Positions 11,804 to 19,968 of a DNA stretch of 64,000 bases are shown one piece after another. The notes under the pieces were generated by a model. It did not search any database. It saw nothing but the letters and a program-made list of their open reading frames with translations, and had not been told where the DNA came from. Positions within the stretch are counted from its first letter, which is position 1. The number at the start of each line of letters is the position of its first letter. The stretch covers positions 868,001 to 932,000 of the forward strand of contig NZ_CP017916.1 of assembly GCF_002119525.1 (NCBI RefSeq). The letters run 5' to 3'. Source of the stretch: Vibrio syngnathi (lineage in GTDB: Bacteria; Pseudomonadota; Gammaproteobacteria; Enterobacterales; Vibrionaceae). The position numbers and the translations under genes are program-made.

Positions 11804-12355
11804 ATGAACAAGAAGATTTTATTCATTCCATTGATTGCGTTCATGGTTCTAGCTGGAATCTTTGCGACTCAATTGATGCGTAACCAGTCGGGTGATGACC
11901 CGACTAAACTTGAATCGGTATTGATTGGTAAGCCAGTACCTGAGTTCGGTTTAGAAGACTTAGAGCATCCAGGCAAGTTTCATGATCAAGCTATCTTTAA
12001 AGGTGAGCCACTGCTTCTAAATGTGTGGGCGACTTGGTGTCCTACTTGTTATGCAGAGCACTCTTACTTGAATAAGTTAGCGGGTCAAGGCGTTAAGATT
12101 ATTGGCCTTAACTACAAAGATGATCGCAATAAAGCGGTAGGTTGGTTAAAAGAGCTGGGCAATCCATACTTGATCAGCCTGTTCGATGGTAACGGCATGC
12201 TAGGTCTTGACCTTGGTGTGTATGGCGCTCCAGAGACTTTCCTCATTGATGCTAACGGCGTAGTTCGTTATCGCCATGTTGGTGACGTGAACCCAACTAA
12301 CTGGGCATCGACGCTTGAGCCGATGTACCAAGAGTTGTTGGAGGAAGCGAAATGA
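11804..12355 (+). CDS. ccmG: Thiol:disulfide oxidoreductase CcmG/DsbE
   Basis: A membrane-tethered thioredoxin-fold reductant that keeps apocytochrome heme-binding cysteines reduced. The 183 residues have an N-terminal anchor (about 5-23) and the active site WATWCPTC with Cys79 and Cys82. The cis-Pro loop is seen in GVYGAPETFLID, the GVYGxPETF motif of CcmG. It overlaps ccmH by four bases. Confidence 0.96.
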   Translation: MNKKILFIPLIAFMVLAGIFATQLMRNQSGDDPTKLESVLIGKPVPEFGLEDLEHPGKFHDQAIFKGEPLLLNVWATWCPTCYAEHSYLNKLAGQGVKIIGLNYKDDRNKAVGWLKELGNPYLISLFDGNGMLGLDLGVYGAPETFLIDANGVVRYRHVGDVNPTNWASTLEPMYQELLEEAK

Positions 12356-12840
12356 TTAAGAAGACACTGATTGCTCTATTCGCTACATTTGCTATTTCGG
12401 CGACTGTTTCTGCTGCGCCTATCGAATTTCATGAATTTGATACCGTTGATCAAGAGCAGCAGTTCAAAGAGCTAAGCAACACGCTGCGTTGCCCTAAATG
12501 TCAGAACAACACCATTGGTGATTCGAACGCAGAGCTTGCGGTTGATTTACGCCAAAAAGTGTATGAAATGACAAAAGATGGCAAGTCGAAGCAAGACATC
12601 ATTGATTACATGATTGCTCGCTACGGTAACTTTGTTACTTACAACCCACCACTCACATTAGCCACATCAATCCTTTGGGTTGGTCCGTTTGCGGTAGTCG
12701 TGTTTGGTTTCGGTTTGATCATTTTACGAAGCCGAAAGTCAAAGTCGAAAGCAGTAGAGTCAGATAAAGACTGGGATGCAGACAAAGAAGCTCGTTTAAA
12801 AGCGTTACTCGATGAAGAGAACGACGGAGATAAGAAGTAA
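12352..12840 (+). CDS. ccmH: Cytochrome c maturation protein CcmH
   Basis: A redox protein that interacts with apocytochrome c. The 162 residues have a cleavable signal peptide (cleavage likely after AISATVSA), the redox motif LRCPKCQN with Cys47 and Cys50, and one membrane segment (about 105-124) followed by a charged C-terminal tail. It corresponds to the short, N-terminal half of E. coli CcmH; the TPR half is the separate next gene (ccmI). Confidence 0.95.
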   Translation: MIKKTLIALFATFAISATVSAAPIEFHEFDTVDQEQQFKELSNTLRCPKCQNNTIGDSNAELAVDLRQKVYEMTKDGKSKQDIIDYMIARYGNFVTYNPPLTLATSILWVGPFAVVVFGFGLIILRSRKSKSKAVESDKDWDADKEARLKALLDEENDGDKK

Positions 12841-14060
12841 TGACTCTATTTTGGATTTCTACCATTATCCTTTCGCTAGCAGCTATTTTCTTAATTGTTC
12901 TGCCCTTCATAAATAAGAAGGCGAACAATGATGAAATGCTTCGCGACGAGTTGAACAAAGCATTCTATAAAGATCGTCTCGTTGAGCTCGAAGTAGAAGC
13001 AGAAGAAGGCCTTGTTGATAACCAACAAGAGCTGATCGCTGATTTGAAACAGTCTCTACTTGATGATGTACCTGCGCAGAAAGAGATGAAGAAGACCCAA
13101 ATCTCAACATTGGGCGTCGTAGTACCATCTATTGTCCTAGTCGTGGTTGTTACATATGGTATGTACTTTCAGTTTGGTGCTCTGGATAAAGTCCAACACT
13201 GGCAAGAAGTGAGTTCAAACCTTCCTGAGTTGTCTAAAAAGCTAATGTCATCGGAAGGTGGTGCATTAACGGATGATGAACTAGAAGATTTGACTCTGGC
13301 ACTTCGTACTCGTCTGCACTATCAACCAAAAGATTCGACAGGTTGGTTACTATTAGGTCGTATTGCATTGGCTAACCGCGACGCGGAAACTGCGAAAGAT
13401 TCGATGCAAAGAGCTTACAAGCTTGAGCCAAAGAATGAAGATGTTCAGCTAGGTTATGCACAAGCATTGATGCTTTCACCTGATGATGCGGATCAAAACC
13501 AAGCTCGTTTAATTTTGAGCCGTTTGATTCAAAACGACTATGTTGATCTTCGTGTGTTCTCGTTGCTAGCGTTTGATGCGTTTGAGCGTCAAGACTACCC
13601 AGGTGCTGTTAAGTACTGGAGCATCATGCAACAGATGATTGGTCCACAAGACAGTCGCTATGAAATGTTGTCGCGCAGTATTGAAAGTGCACAGAAGAAA
13701 ATGGGCAATGCTATGGGCGTTGACCAAGGTAAAACTGTTGCTGTAACGCTTGAATTATCTGGTGATGTGAATGCTGCCCCTAGTTCAGTGTTAGTTGTAT
13801 CAGTGCACAGAGCAGACGGCTCACCAATGCCTATTGCTGCGGCTCGTTATCCGCTAGGAACTTTCCCTCGTACTGTCGTTCTTGATGATGGCAACAGCAT
13901 GTTGGAAGGGCAGAAGCTGTCCAGCCTTGAAACTCTAATGGTTAGAGCTAGGCTTGATACAGATGGTAACGTTTCAACTCGAGACGGTGATTGGTACGGT
14001 GAAAGTGAAGTGGTTGAACTGGGTGCCCCAGTTACCATTGATATCAATAAGCAATATTAA
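12840..14060 (+). CDS. ccmI: Cytochrome c maturation TPR protein CcmI
   Basis: CcmI chaperones apocytochrome c to the heme lyase. The 406 residues have two membrane helices (about 1-20 and 93-113), a cytoplasmic loop with heptad-like spacing between them, and periplasmic TPR repeats (about 150-290, for example TGWLLLGRIALANRDAETA) followed by a beta-rich domain. The start overlaps the ccmH stop by one base. It is last in the operon and is followed by a terminator. Confidence 0.93.
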   Translation: MTLFWISTIILSLAAIFLIVLPFINKKANNDEMLRDELNKAFYKDRLVELEVEAEEGLVDNQQELIADLKQSLLDDVPAQKEMKKTQISTLGVVVPSIVLVVVVTYGMYFQFGALDKVQHWQEVSSNLPELSKKLMSSEGGALTDDELEDLTLALRTRLHYQPKDSTGWLLLGRIALANRDAETAKDSMQRAYKLEPKNEDVQLGYAQALMLSPDDADQNQARLILSRLIQNDYVDLRVFSLLAFDAFERQDYPGAVKYWSIMQQMIGPQDSRYEMLSRSIESAQKKMGNAMGVDQGKTVAVTLELSGDVNAAPSSVLVVSVHRADGSPMPIAAARYPLGTFPRTVVLDDGNSMLEGQKLSSLETLMVRARLDTDGNVSTRDGDWYGESEVVELGAPVTIDINKQY

Positions 14061-14130
14061 TCATTACTTTGCATAGGTGTTAGCTATTCCGATTTATTAA
14101 AAAACGGTATAGACTTACGCAACCAATTGA

Positions 14131-14156
14131 GGCCAGCGATTGCTGGCCTTTTTTAT
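14131..14156 (+). terminator. Intrinsic terminator of the ccm operon
   Basis: GGCCAGC / GCTGGCC stem with a GATT loop and a T-rich tail, 70 bases after ccmI. Confidence 0.9.
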
Positions 14157-14178
14157 TATTCCTTATGGAAAAGGTGAT

Positions 14179-14964
14179 ATGTCTATCAGTGTTTTAAGAC
14201 TTTCGAGTTTACTCTTCATCGCAAGCTTAACGGTAGGTTGTTCGAGCGTACCAGATGAAAGCAATGGCGATGATAACCTCGAAACCTCTGAATATGTCGA
14301 AGAGTCCCATCCGAACGACCCTTTTGAAGGTTTCAACCGAGCGATGTGGGATATCAACTACGAGTATCTCGATCCTTATTTGGTTCGACCTGTTTCTCTT
14401 GCCTATGTTGACTATACCCCTGTACCAATTCGCTCTGGTATTTCCAATTTTTTAGCCAACTTAGATGAGCCATCAAGTATGCTCAACAATCTCATTATGG
14501 GTAATGGTGGGAAAGCGCTTGATCATTTCAATCGTTTTTGGATTAACTCTACCTTTGGTCTTCTTGGTCTGATTGATATTGCTAGCGAAGCGGGGATCAC
14601 CAAATATGACGAAAAGTCGTTTTCTGATGCGATTGGGCATTATGGGGTAGGGAATGGACCGTATTTTATGCTGCCGGGATATGGCCCTGTGACGACTCGA
14701 CAAGTAACAGAGCAAGTGGATAGCTTATACGTACCTTTGTCTCTGTTTACCTTCTGGGCAAAGTTAGGGAAGTGGGCCTTTGAAGGTATGGAAACACGTG
14801 CTCAGTTGGCCTCGCAAGAAGCCTTATTAGATGACTCTCCAGACCCATATGCTTTGACTCGTGATATTTACATTCAACGTCAAGACTTTAAAGCTGAGGT
14901 CGAGCCAGAAGAGGTTGATCTTGAGGAAGAAGATTTCATTGATGAGTATCTCGAAGATTACTAA
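14179..14964 (+). CDS. mlaA: Outer-membrane lipid asymmetry lipoprotein MlaA (VacJ)
   Basis: MlaA extracts mislocalised phospholipids from the outer leaflet and passes them to the Mla pathway. The 261 residues begin with a lipoprotein signal and lipobox (LTVGC, Cys20). The VacJ core starts at DPFEGFNRAMWDINYEYLD and includes ARxV-like RPVSLAYVDYTPVPIRSGISNFLANLDEPSS. The C-terminus is strongly acidic (from about 240), longer than in E. coli. The ATG at 14179 has AAGGTG upstream and gives a proper signal peptide, unlike the in-frame codon at 14140 inside the ccm terminator. Confidence 0.95.
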   Translation: MSISVLRLSSLLFIASLTVGCSSVPDESNGDDNLETSEYVEESHPNDPFEGFNRAMWDINYEYLDPYLVRPVSLAYVDYTPVPIRSGISNFLANLDEPSSMLNNLIMGNGGKALDHFNRFWINSTFGLLGLIDIASEAGITKYDEKSFSDAIGHYGVGNGPYFMLPGYGPVTTRQVTEQVDSLYVPLSLFTFWAKLGKWAFEGMETRAQLASQEALLDDSPDPYALTRDIYIQRQDFKAEVEPEEVDLEEEDFIDEYLEDY

Positions 14965-14992
14965 ATACAAAGCTTAGATAAGCAGATAAGAG

Positions 14993-15027
14993 AAAGGCTC
15001 GATGTTAATTCAACATCGAGCCTTTTT
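14993..15027. terminator. Bidirectional terminator between mlaA and fadL
   Basis: A 14-bp perfect stem (14993-15006 with 15012-15025), loop AATTC, A-tract on one side and T-tract on the other. It can serve both convergent genes. Confidence 0.9.
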
Positions 15028-15078
15028 AATGCTGTCTACTTTTCTACCTTTCGGTAAGTAGATAATTAGGTAACTAGC

Positions 15079-16341
15079 CTAGAAGCGGTAGTTAGCTTGG
15101 ATACCGACTAACCAGATGCTGCCTGTCACTTCGCCTTCGAAGCTACCACCAAAGTAATCTGCTTTTGGATCTTTTTCATGCATTTTCGCGTCTTTCGCTA
15201 GAATGTAAGTGAAGCCTGCATCCAGAGTTAGCTGTTCAGACCATTGGTAGCCCGCACCAATACTTAACCAAGTGCGGTCTGTTTCTGGGATCGTCGCAGT
15301 ACGGTGCTCTTCGCTTACCGCTGAAGTATCGTAGGCAATACCAGAACGTAGTGCTAGTTTAGGGGTCATTTGGTAAGTAGTACCGATTGCAAAACGGTAG
15401 TTGTCTTCCCAGTTCTCTTGCTTGATCTCTACGCTTTTTTCGCCAGGGAAATCAGCAACAAGTTCTTTAAAGCTGCTCCAGTTCGTCCAGTTAATACTTG
15501 CGTGAACCGCTACAGTGTCTGTCAACTGGTGGAAGCTAGCAAGTTCAGCTGTTGCCGGAAGAGCGAGATCCATTGAGCCACTTTTGTGTGCTTCTGGGTA
15601 TTTAGGGTTGAAGCCAAAACCTTTAGCGTAACCTTCTAGAGTTAGATCTACTTCTGATTTGTAGGTGAAGCCTAGGCGGTTGTCTTCATTAATATCCCAA
15701 GCGGTACCAACTTGCCAGCCCCATGCCTTGTCATCACCTTCCATGTATTTCAGAGTTGTTCCCACTGGTAGAGTAGAAGCGGCAGTAGCGCCAAAGCTAC
15801 CTTCAGCCATGATGTAACGTACGCCACCACCAATAGAAACACTCTCTAGAACTTGATATGCCGCGTTCAAGTTCAGCTCCATAGTAGTCACACTTGCTTC
15901 GTTACCATGGTTTGCGCCACCGAAGTCTTTACCTAGGTCTGTTGCCATACCGTAGTTTGTGCCTGCAGCAAAACCCAACGCAAATTTGTCATTGTACTTA
16001 TGAGAAGCATAAAAATTTGGAATAAAAGCACTGTGCGCGAAGTCACTAGAGTTTGATGCTGTTGTACCACTGCGAGTTGTAGAAGTCCCTTCAATATCAA
16101 TGTTTGGGTCTACGTAGATACCACCAACAGAAACCTGTGTGCCTTCTAGGTATGTAAGAAGAGCGGGGTTACGCCACTGTGCATCTGCACCATCAGCCAT
16201 CGCAGCTTCACCAGCGTACGCACGACCTAGGCCTGTTGCTGAATATTCTGCTAGTTGAAAACCTGCCGCGTTTGTTACGGTAGAAGTCGAAAGTAGTCCA
16301 ACTGCCACTGCAGCAGAGAGAAGAGTTTTATTCATTTTCAT
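15079..16341 (-). CDS. fadL: FadL-family outer-membrane long-chain fatty acid transporter (copy 1)
   Basis: An outer-membrane 14-stranded barrel for uptake of fatty acids or other hydrophobic compounds. The 420 residues have a signal peptide ending TVTNA and the mature N-terminal signature AGFQLAEYSATGLGRAYAG (family hatch), NPALLTYLEG, and a C-terminal aromatic residue (QANYRF). The frame is open to a GTG at 16353, but ATG at 16341 gives a normal signal peptide. It is tandem with a second, clearly diverged FadL, with its own intervening terminator, so the two are probably separately transcribed. Confidence 0.92.
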   Translation of the reverse strand: MKMNKTLLSAAVAVGLLSTSTVTNAAGFQLAEYSATGLGRAYAGEAAMADGADAQWRNPALLTYLEGTQVSVGGIYVDPNIDIEGTSTTRSGTTASNSSDFAHSAFIPNFYASHKYNDKFALGFAAGTNYGMATDLGKDFGGANHGNEASVTTMELNLNAAYQVLESVSIGGGVRYIMAEGSFGATAASTLPVGTTLKYMEGDDKAWGWQVGTAWDINEDNRLGFTYKSEVDLTLEGYAKGFGFNPKYPEAHKSGSMDLALPATAELASFHQLTDTVAVHASINWTNWSSFKELVADFPGEKSVEIKQENWEDNYRFAIGTTYQMTPKLALRSGIAYDTSAVSEEHRTATIPETDRTWLSIGAGYQWSEQLTLDAGFTYILAKDAKMHEKDPKADYFGGSFEGEVTGSIWLVGIQANYRF

Positions 16342-16585
16342 TATTATGTTCACTGAATCATACGTATTTAGTGGCGTGATTCTACGTTTAGAGTTATTAC
16401 TTTAAAAATGAAATTCGAATAAAACAGTGTTTTAGGTATTAAATGAGAAAAAATGTTTAATTATTAGAGAAATCATCTAAATGTTTCGGCTGTGTTGCGA
16501 AGTTTGAGCGTACACATGTAGCTATATATTTGCTCTGCAGGCTACAGTTGTAAGCTTAAATTGAGGTTGGTCAGTGGTTTAGGTA

Positions 16586-16617
16586 AACAAAAAGGGTCGC
16601 ACAATGCGACCCTTTTG
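16586..16617 (-). terminator. Terminator of fadL copy 2
   Basis: Perfect stem AAAAGGGTCGC / GCGACCCTTTT (16590-16600 with 16606-16616), with a T-rich tail on the minus strand, 20 bases after the fadL copy 2 stop. Confidence 0.9.
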
Positions 16618-16637
16618 AGATTATAGCTAGCTTTATA

Positions 16638-17876
16638 TTAGAAGCTGCGGCTGTACTGAAGACCTAATAGGATTGCATCAGCATGTGTCGTCGCTGTTAG
16701 TGGCGTTTTTGAAGAGTTTTCTGAAACTTTCACATCGTCGCCTAACAAGTATGTAAAGCCGAAGTCTACGTTTGAAGCGGTGTCAATGTGGTAAGTGAAA
16801 CCAGCAGAGAACCACTGACGGTCTGAATCCGGAACAGAGATAGATGTTAGTTCGTCTTGCGCACTGGTGTCATACATGTAACCGGTACGTAGTGTCCACG
16901 TATCGTTTAGGTAGTAAGTACCACCAATTGCGTAGTGCCAGCCATCTTGCCATTTGTATTCTTTATTGTACGCGCCTTTGATCGCACCTTGAGATAGGTT
17001 CTGGAATTCGATCTGGTCGAAGTCACCCCAGCCGATCCATTGTACAGAGTAGTGAACTGCGAACTTAGTATCTTCAATTTTGTGGAAACCAGAGAATTCA
17101 GCGATGTCTGGTAGTGGTAGCGTGATCTCTTGGCCCTTGTCATCTTTAGCGGTGATTTCAGGGCTGTAACGGTAAGATAGACCAAAACGGTTGTTTTCAT
17201 CTAGTTCATAAACGGTACCAACGTTAAAGCCAACAGCCCAACCATCAGCTTTGTCGACGTTTAATAAAGGAGTGCCAAGAGGTACATTACCAGCTTGCAT
17301 GCCTACACCTGAGGTGCGTTTCATAGTGCCTTGACCATAAATAAGGTCTAAACCTGCACCGAAGCTCCATTGGTCGTCTAGTCGGTAAGAACCTGCAAGA
17401 CCAAAGTTAACGCTCTTAACATCCGTTAAGCCGCCGTATTCAGCTGCCGGGTAGTTGTTGTCAAACTCTGTTTTAGTACCGAAGTTTGAGTAGGCATTGA
17501 TACCCCAAGCAAATTTTTCATTTACCGGAACGATTAAGTGGATGTTAGGTGCGATTGATGTGTCACCTACATCATCAGTATTATTTACCGGAACTTTGCC
17601 ACCAACGTAGTTAACGTCGTTGACTTCAATCATTGAGGTGATACTTTCGAAACCAAGAGACAACTCAGTTTTATCAAAAAGTGCCATTGCTGCAGGGTTA
17701 CGTGCCATAACTGACGCGTTATCTGCGATTACTGCATCACCAGCAAAAGCACGGCCAATACCGGTTGCTGATTGTGCGTTAAGTTGGAAACCTGCTGCCA
17801 TCGCTTGCGAAGACGCCAGTGTAATTGTTACTGCTAAAAGAGACTTTTTAAACAGACGCGTGTTGTTGGTAGTCAT
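16638..17876 (-). CDS. fadL: FadL-family outer-membrane long-chain fatty acid transporter (copy 2)
   Basis: A 412-residue FadL-type barrel with a signal peptide ending SSQAMA and the mature start AGFQLNAQSATGIGRAFAG, then NPAAMALFDK. It ends in LQYSRSF, an outer-membrane C-terminal signature. It is related to copy 1 throughout (same hatch, same DSDR/DTDRxW motifs near the end) but clearly diverged, so an old duplication. A good ribosome site (AAGGAA, 7-base spacing) supports the start. Upstream lie a 16-bp palindrome and a FadR-like site. Which copy is the main fatty acid transporter cannot be told from sequence. Confidence 0.92.
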   Translation of the reverse strand: MTTNNTRLFKKSLLAVTITLASSQAMAAGFQLNAQSATGIGRAFAGDAVIADNASVMARNPAAMALFDKTELSLGFESITSMIEVNDVNYVGGKVPVNNTDDVGDTSIAPNIHLIVPVNEKFAWGINAYSNFGTKTEFDNNYPAAEYGGLTDVKSVNFGLAGSYRLDDQWSFGAGLDLIYGQGTMKRTSGVGMQAGNVPLGTPLLNVDKADGWAVGFNVGTVYELDENNRFGLSYRYSPEITAKDDKGQEITLPLPDIAEFSGFHKIEDTKFAVHYSVQWIGWGDFDQIEFQNLSQGAIKGAYNKEYKWQDGWHYAIGGTYYLNDTWTLRTGYMYDTSAQDELTSISVPDSDRQWFSAGFTYHIDTASNVDFGFTYLLGDDVKVSENSSKTPLTATTHADAILLGLQYSRSF

Positions 17877-17918
17877 TCATTTATTCCTTTTTATATCCGC
17901 CTCTACAGGGCGATTAAT

Positions 17919-17934
17919 TTGAGCAATTGCTCAA
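17919..17934. promoter_or_regulatory. 16-bp perfect palindrome upstream of fadL copy 2
   Basis: TTGAGCAATTGCTCAA is a perfect palindrome 43-58 bases before the fadL copy 2 start. It would lie in or near the 5' UTR and could be an operator or an RNA hairpin. Confidence 0.55.
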
Positions 17935-17967
17935 TGGTGGCTGATCCTATTCGCAAGTATACGATAT

Positions 17968-17984
17968 ACAAATCCGACCATTGG
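17968..17984 (-). promoter_or_regulatory. FadR-like site upstream of fadL copy 2
   Basis: On the minus strand the sequence reads CCAATGGTCGGATTTGT, matching the TGGTC-nGA-nnTGT core of the FadR consensus at roughly 11 of 16 positions. A TATACT -10-like element lies just downstream on the minus strand. The match is moderate. Confidence 0.4.
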
Positions 17985-18111
17985 AAATTTTGAGTGGAAA
18001 ATTACGGAAATGACGCCTATCTGGCACGAAAATGGAGAGAAATGCTGTTTTTTAGAGTTTTAACTCTAGAGGTATTGGTGTGGTGAATGGTTTTGCGACT
18101 TATTGATAAAT

Positions 18112-18150
18112 AAAGCCCAGCAATATCAGTGATATACTTGCTGGGCCTTT
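18112..18150 (-). terminator. Terminator of the sigma/DUF3379 pair
   Basis: Stem GCCCAGCAA (18115-18123) with TTGCTGGGC (18138-18146), T-rich on the minus strand, about 25 bases after the DUF3379 stop. The A- and T-flanks make it usable in both directions. Confidence 0.8.
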
Positions 18151-18173
18151 TGTTACGGGGCTTTGAGAGCAAA

Positions 18174-18902
18174 TTAGCTCATTGGTTTGATCATTTTTGT
18201 CAGCTTTTCGGCGATTTTAGAGACATCCTCGCCATCTTCCCCTACAAGGATCAAACTGCTGCCATCGATCGGTGTTACCGAGCCTGACATGCCTTTTTCA
18301 TCAAAGTCGATAGACTTGTCAGTCGGAATGCCAGTTAAAAACAGCGTGACTTTGCCTTTTTCGCCTTGGAAAACCATGTGCATTGCGTTGGATTTGCCAA
18401 AACCACAGTGGTTCAGGTAATAGACGTGGTAAGGGAAGGCTTCGTCAAACTGGTAAGCAAACGGGTTCATTTTTGCGTTGATCTGTTGTGATGTAACCTG
18501 TTCGTCGATTGAACTAACAAAGCTCTTTTCATCAACAACATGTTTCATTGCGGTATCGACCAAGCTTGCTTGAGCTGGAGAGACCAACGCGTTGCCCCAG
18601 TTGACTTGACCAACCAATAAACCTGCAACAAATGCCACAGAAGCCGCCATTGCTATTGCTCGCCTTGCAAACGTAGGTCTTACTACTTTGCTCTCTTCGC
18701 TTGAGGTTTGATTGAACAGGATACGATCTGCAAGATCGTCTGGTACATCCACATTCAATGCTGAATGGATCTGCTTATCAAGCGATAGTACATCGTCTAA
18801 GAAATTACTATTGGCTTCGCTGTTTGCTGCTGCATCAATAATATCTTGTGTACGTTGCTTAGGTTCCGACAATACACGACGACGAAATTCCAAATCATCC
18901 AT
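18174..18902 (-). CDS. DUF3379 membrane protein, putative anti-sigma factor
   Basis: A 242-residue protein with a charged N-terminal cytoplasmic part (about 1-85, starting MDDLEFRRRVLSEPKQRTQD), one membrane segment (about 91-108, AMAASVAFVAGLLVGQV) and a periplasmic domain of about 130 residues. Cytoplasmic-helix, single-TM, periplasmic-sensor layout and an 8-base overlap with an upstream sigma factor gene are the usual design of an anti-sigma factor, but no zinc-binding HxxxCxxC motif is visible. I recognise the family as DUF3379. Its placement between fadL and fadIJ is, as I recall, the same in V. cholerae. Confidence 0.75.
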   Translation of the reverse strand: MDDLEFRRRVLSEPKQRTQDIIDAAANSEANSNFLDDVLSLDKQIHSALNVDVPDDLADRILFNQTSSEESKVVRPTFARRAIAMAASVAFVAGLLVGQVNWGNALVSPAQASLVDTAMKHVVDEKSFVSSIDEQVTSQQINAKMNPFAYQFDEAFPYHVYYLNHCGFGKSNAMHMVFQGEKGKVTLFLTGIPTDKSIDFDEKGMSGSVTPIDGSSLILVGEDGEDVSKIAEKLTKMIKPMS

Positions 18903-19458
18903 TATGTTGCCCCCTCTCTGCCTCTTCTGTATCCAGCATCTCTTTCAACTGATTTCGAGCTCTGAATAAACGTGTCATCACCGTGTTTTTGTTGAGGTCG
19001 AGAATATCTGCGATCTCATCACCACTAAAACCACCAATCACTTGTAAGAAGAGGGGTTCACGGTAATCGATTTCAAGTTTCATGATCTGAGCTTGCAACC
19101 ACAGGTGTTGATGATGTGGGTCATCGCTGACACTTGCATCGTTACCATGATCGTCGATATCAACCAGATCAAACTGTTTGCGTTCAAAACGTCGAGCGTT
19201 CTCGCGTCGCAAGATGGTGATCAGCCAAGATTTAGCGGCTTTTTCATCTTGTAAGCTATCGAGTGACTTCCATGCACGAAGGCAAGTCTCTTGTACTAAA
19301 TCTTCGGCAATGCTTTTGTCTTTACATAGCCAATAGGCATAGCGAAAGAGGTCACGATGATAGGCGCGCACGAGTGCTTCGTACTTTCTTTGTTTGTCCA
19401 TATCAGAGTTGACCGGACGCTTGGCTGTTTTCTTTCCAAACATTTTTATTATTGACAC
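18895..19458 (-). CDS. ECF-type RNA polymerase sigma factor
   Basis: A 187-residue sigma factor with region 2 (YHRDLFRYAYWLCKDKSIAEDLVQETCLRAW) and region 4 (FSGDEIADILDLNKNTVMTRLFRARNQL) and no regions 1 or 3. On the minus strand a GGAGG at 19468-19464 is 5 bases before a GTG at 19458, which I take as the start. ATG codons at 19470, 19443 and 19401 are alternatives, but 19470 overlaps the ribosome site and 19443 is too far. It is coupled to the DUF3379 gene by an 8-base overlap. A 7-7-7 inverted repeat lies just upstream. Its regulon is unknown; the surrounding fatty-acid genes are the obvious candidates. Confidence 0.85.
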   Translation of the reverse strand: MSIIKMFGKKTAKRPVNSDMDKQRKYEALVRAYHRDLFRYAYWLCKDKSIAEDLVQETCLRAWKSLDSLQDEKAAKSWLITILRRENARRFERKQFDLVDIDDHGNDASVSDDPHHQHLWLQAQIMKLEIDYREPLFLQVIGGFSGDEIADILDLNKNTVMTRLFRARNQLKEMLDTEEAERGQHNG

Positions 19459-19480
19459 ACGAGCCTCCATAATTGCTCTG

Positions 19481-19501
19481 CGTATAGCTGTCTTCTATAC
19501 G
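19481..19501. promoter_or_regulatory. Inverted repeat upstream of the sigma factor gene
   Basis: CGTATAG-N7-CTATACG, perfect arms, 23 bases upstream of the proposed GTG start. It could be an operator or a 5' UTR hairpin. Confidence 0.5.
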
Positions 19502-19573
19502 TTGTGCTTCGTTATATATGCTGTTTCGTTTTTAGGGCTAACGTCGGCAGGAAGTCGTAAAATCACATTAAAA

Positions 19574-19614
19574 TTGATCTACTTCAAAATTTAAGCCCTC
19601 GAAAACGCTATAGT
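19574..19614 (+). promoter_or_regulatory. FNR-like box and -10 element of a candidate sRNA promoter
   Basis: TTGAT-CTAC-TTCAA at 19574-19587 matches the FNR consensus TTGAT-N4-ATCAA at 9 of 10 positions. A -10 element TATAGT lies at 19609-19614 and no good -35 is present, as is common for activated promoters. The box centre is about 40-41 bases before the predicted transcript start at 19621, the class II activator position. Confidence 0.5.
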
Positions 19615-19620
19615 ACACCT

Positions 19621-19785
19621 TGTCGTCTAGTTAGTCATTCGTGGCTAGCATGTTGAGCAAGACGACACTTCCTTTTGAAGGCTGACTTTACTTTCTCCTA
19701 ATCAGGAAACTGATTATTTCAATTGGCGTTAAGTTAATTGCTTTATATACATTCCGACCACACAGTTTTGTGTGGTTTTTTTTTG
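19621..19785 (+). ncRNA. Candidate structured small RNA upstream of fadI
   Basis: A roughly 165-base transcript is predicted from a -10 element at 19609 to a strong terminator. It has four separate stems: TGTCGTCT (19621-19628) with AGACGACA (19660-19667); CCTT-TTG-AAGG (19671-19681); AATCAG-GAAA-CTGATT (19700-19715), a GNRA tetraloop hairpin; and ACCACAC/GTGTGGT (19757-19763 with 19770-19776) followed by nine T. No convincing coding frame with a ribosome site precedes the terminator, so it has no other obvious purpose. The unpaired CU-rich stretches around 19668-19699 (ACTTCC, CTTTCTCC) could pair with ribosome sites. E. coli FnrS, an anaerobically induced sRNA, carries a similar ACTTCC...TTTGAA element as I remember it; homology is not established. 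Confidence 0.55.
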
Positions 19786-19938
19786 CCTCAAGAAAACCAT
19801 TCCTTACATAGCGATAACAGCTTTGCTTGCAATAGTTTAGTATCTTACGACAACCTTTCCCTCAAAAAGGTTCGCCTGAATGTTCAGTTAGATTTTCAAG
19901 CAGTGGGATACTCGTATCACGTTTATTTAAACGCCTGT

Positions 19939-19966
19939 TTGATTTAATTAACAACTTGTTTACAAT
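19939..19966 (+). promoter_or_regulatory. Predicted sigma-70 promoter of fadIJ
   Basis: TTGATT at 19939-19944, 16-base spacer, TACAAT at 19961-19966. The transcript would start near 19973, about 30 bases before fadI. Confidence 0.6.
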
Positions 19967-19968
19967 GC

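Noticed and set aside
19738..19947. A 69-codon open frame over the candidate sRNA terminator
   Set aside because: Its start is inside the predicted sRNA and it reads through the T9 terminator. No ribosome site is present.
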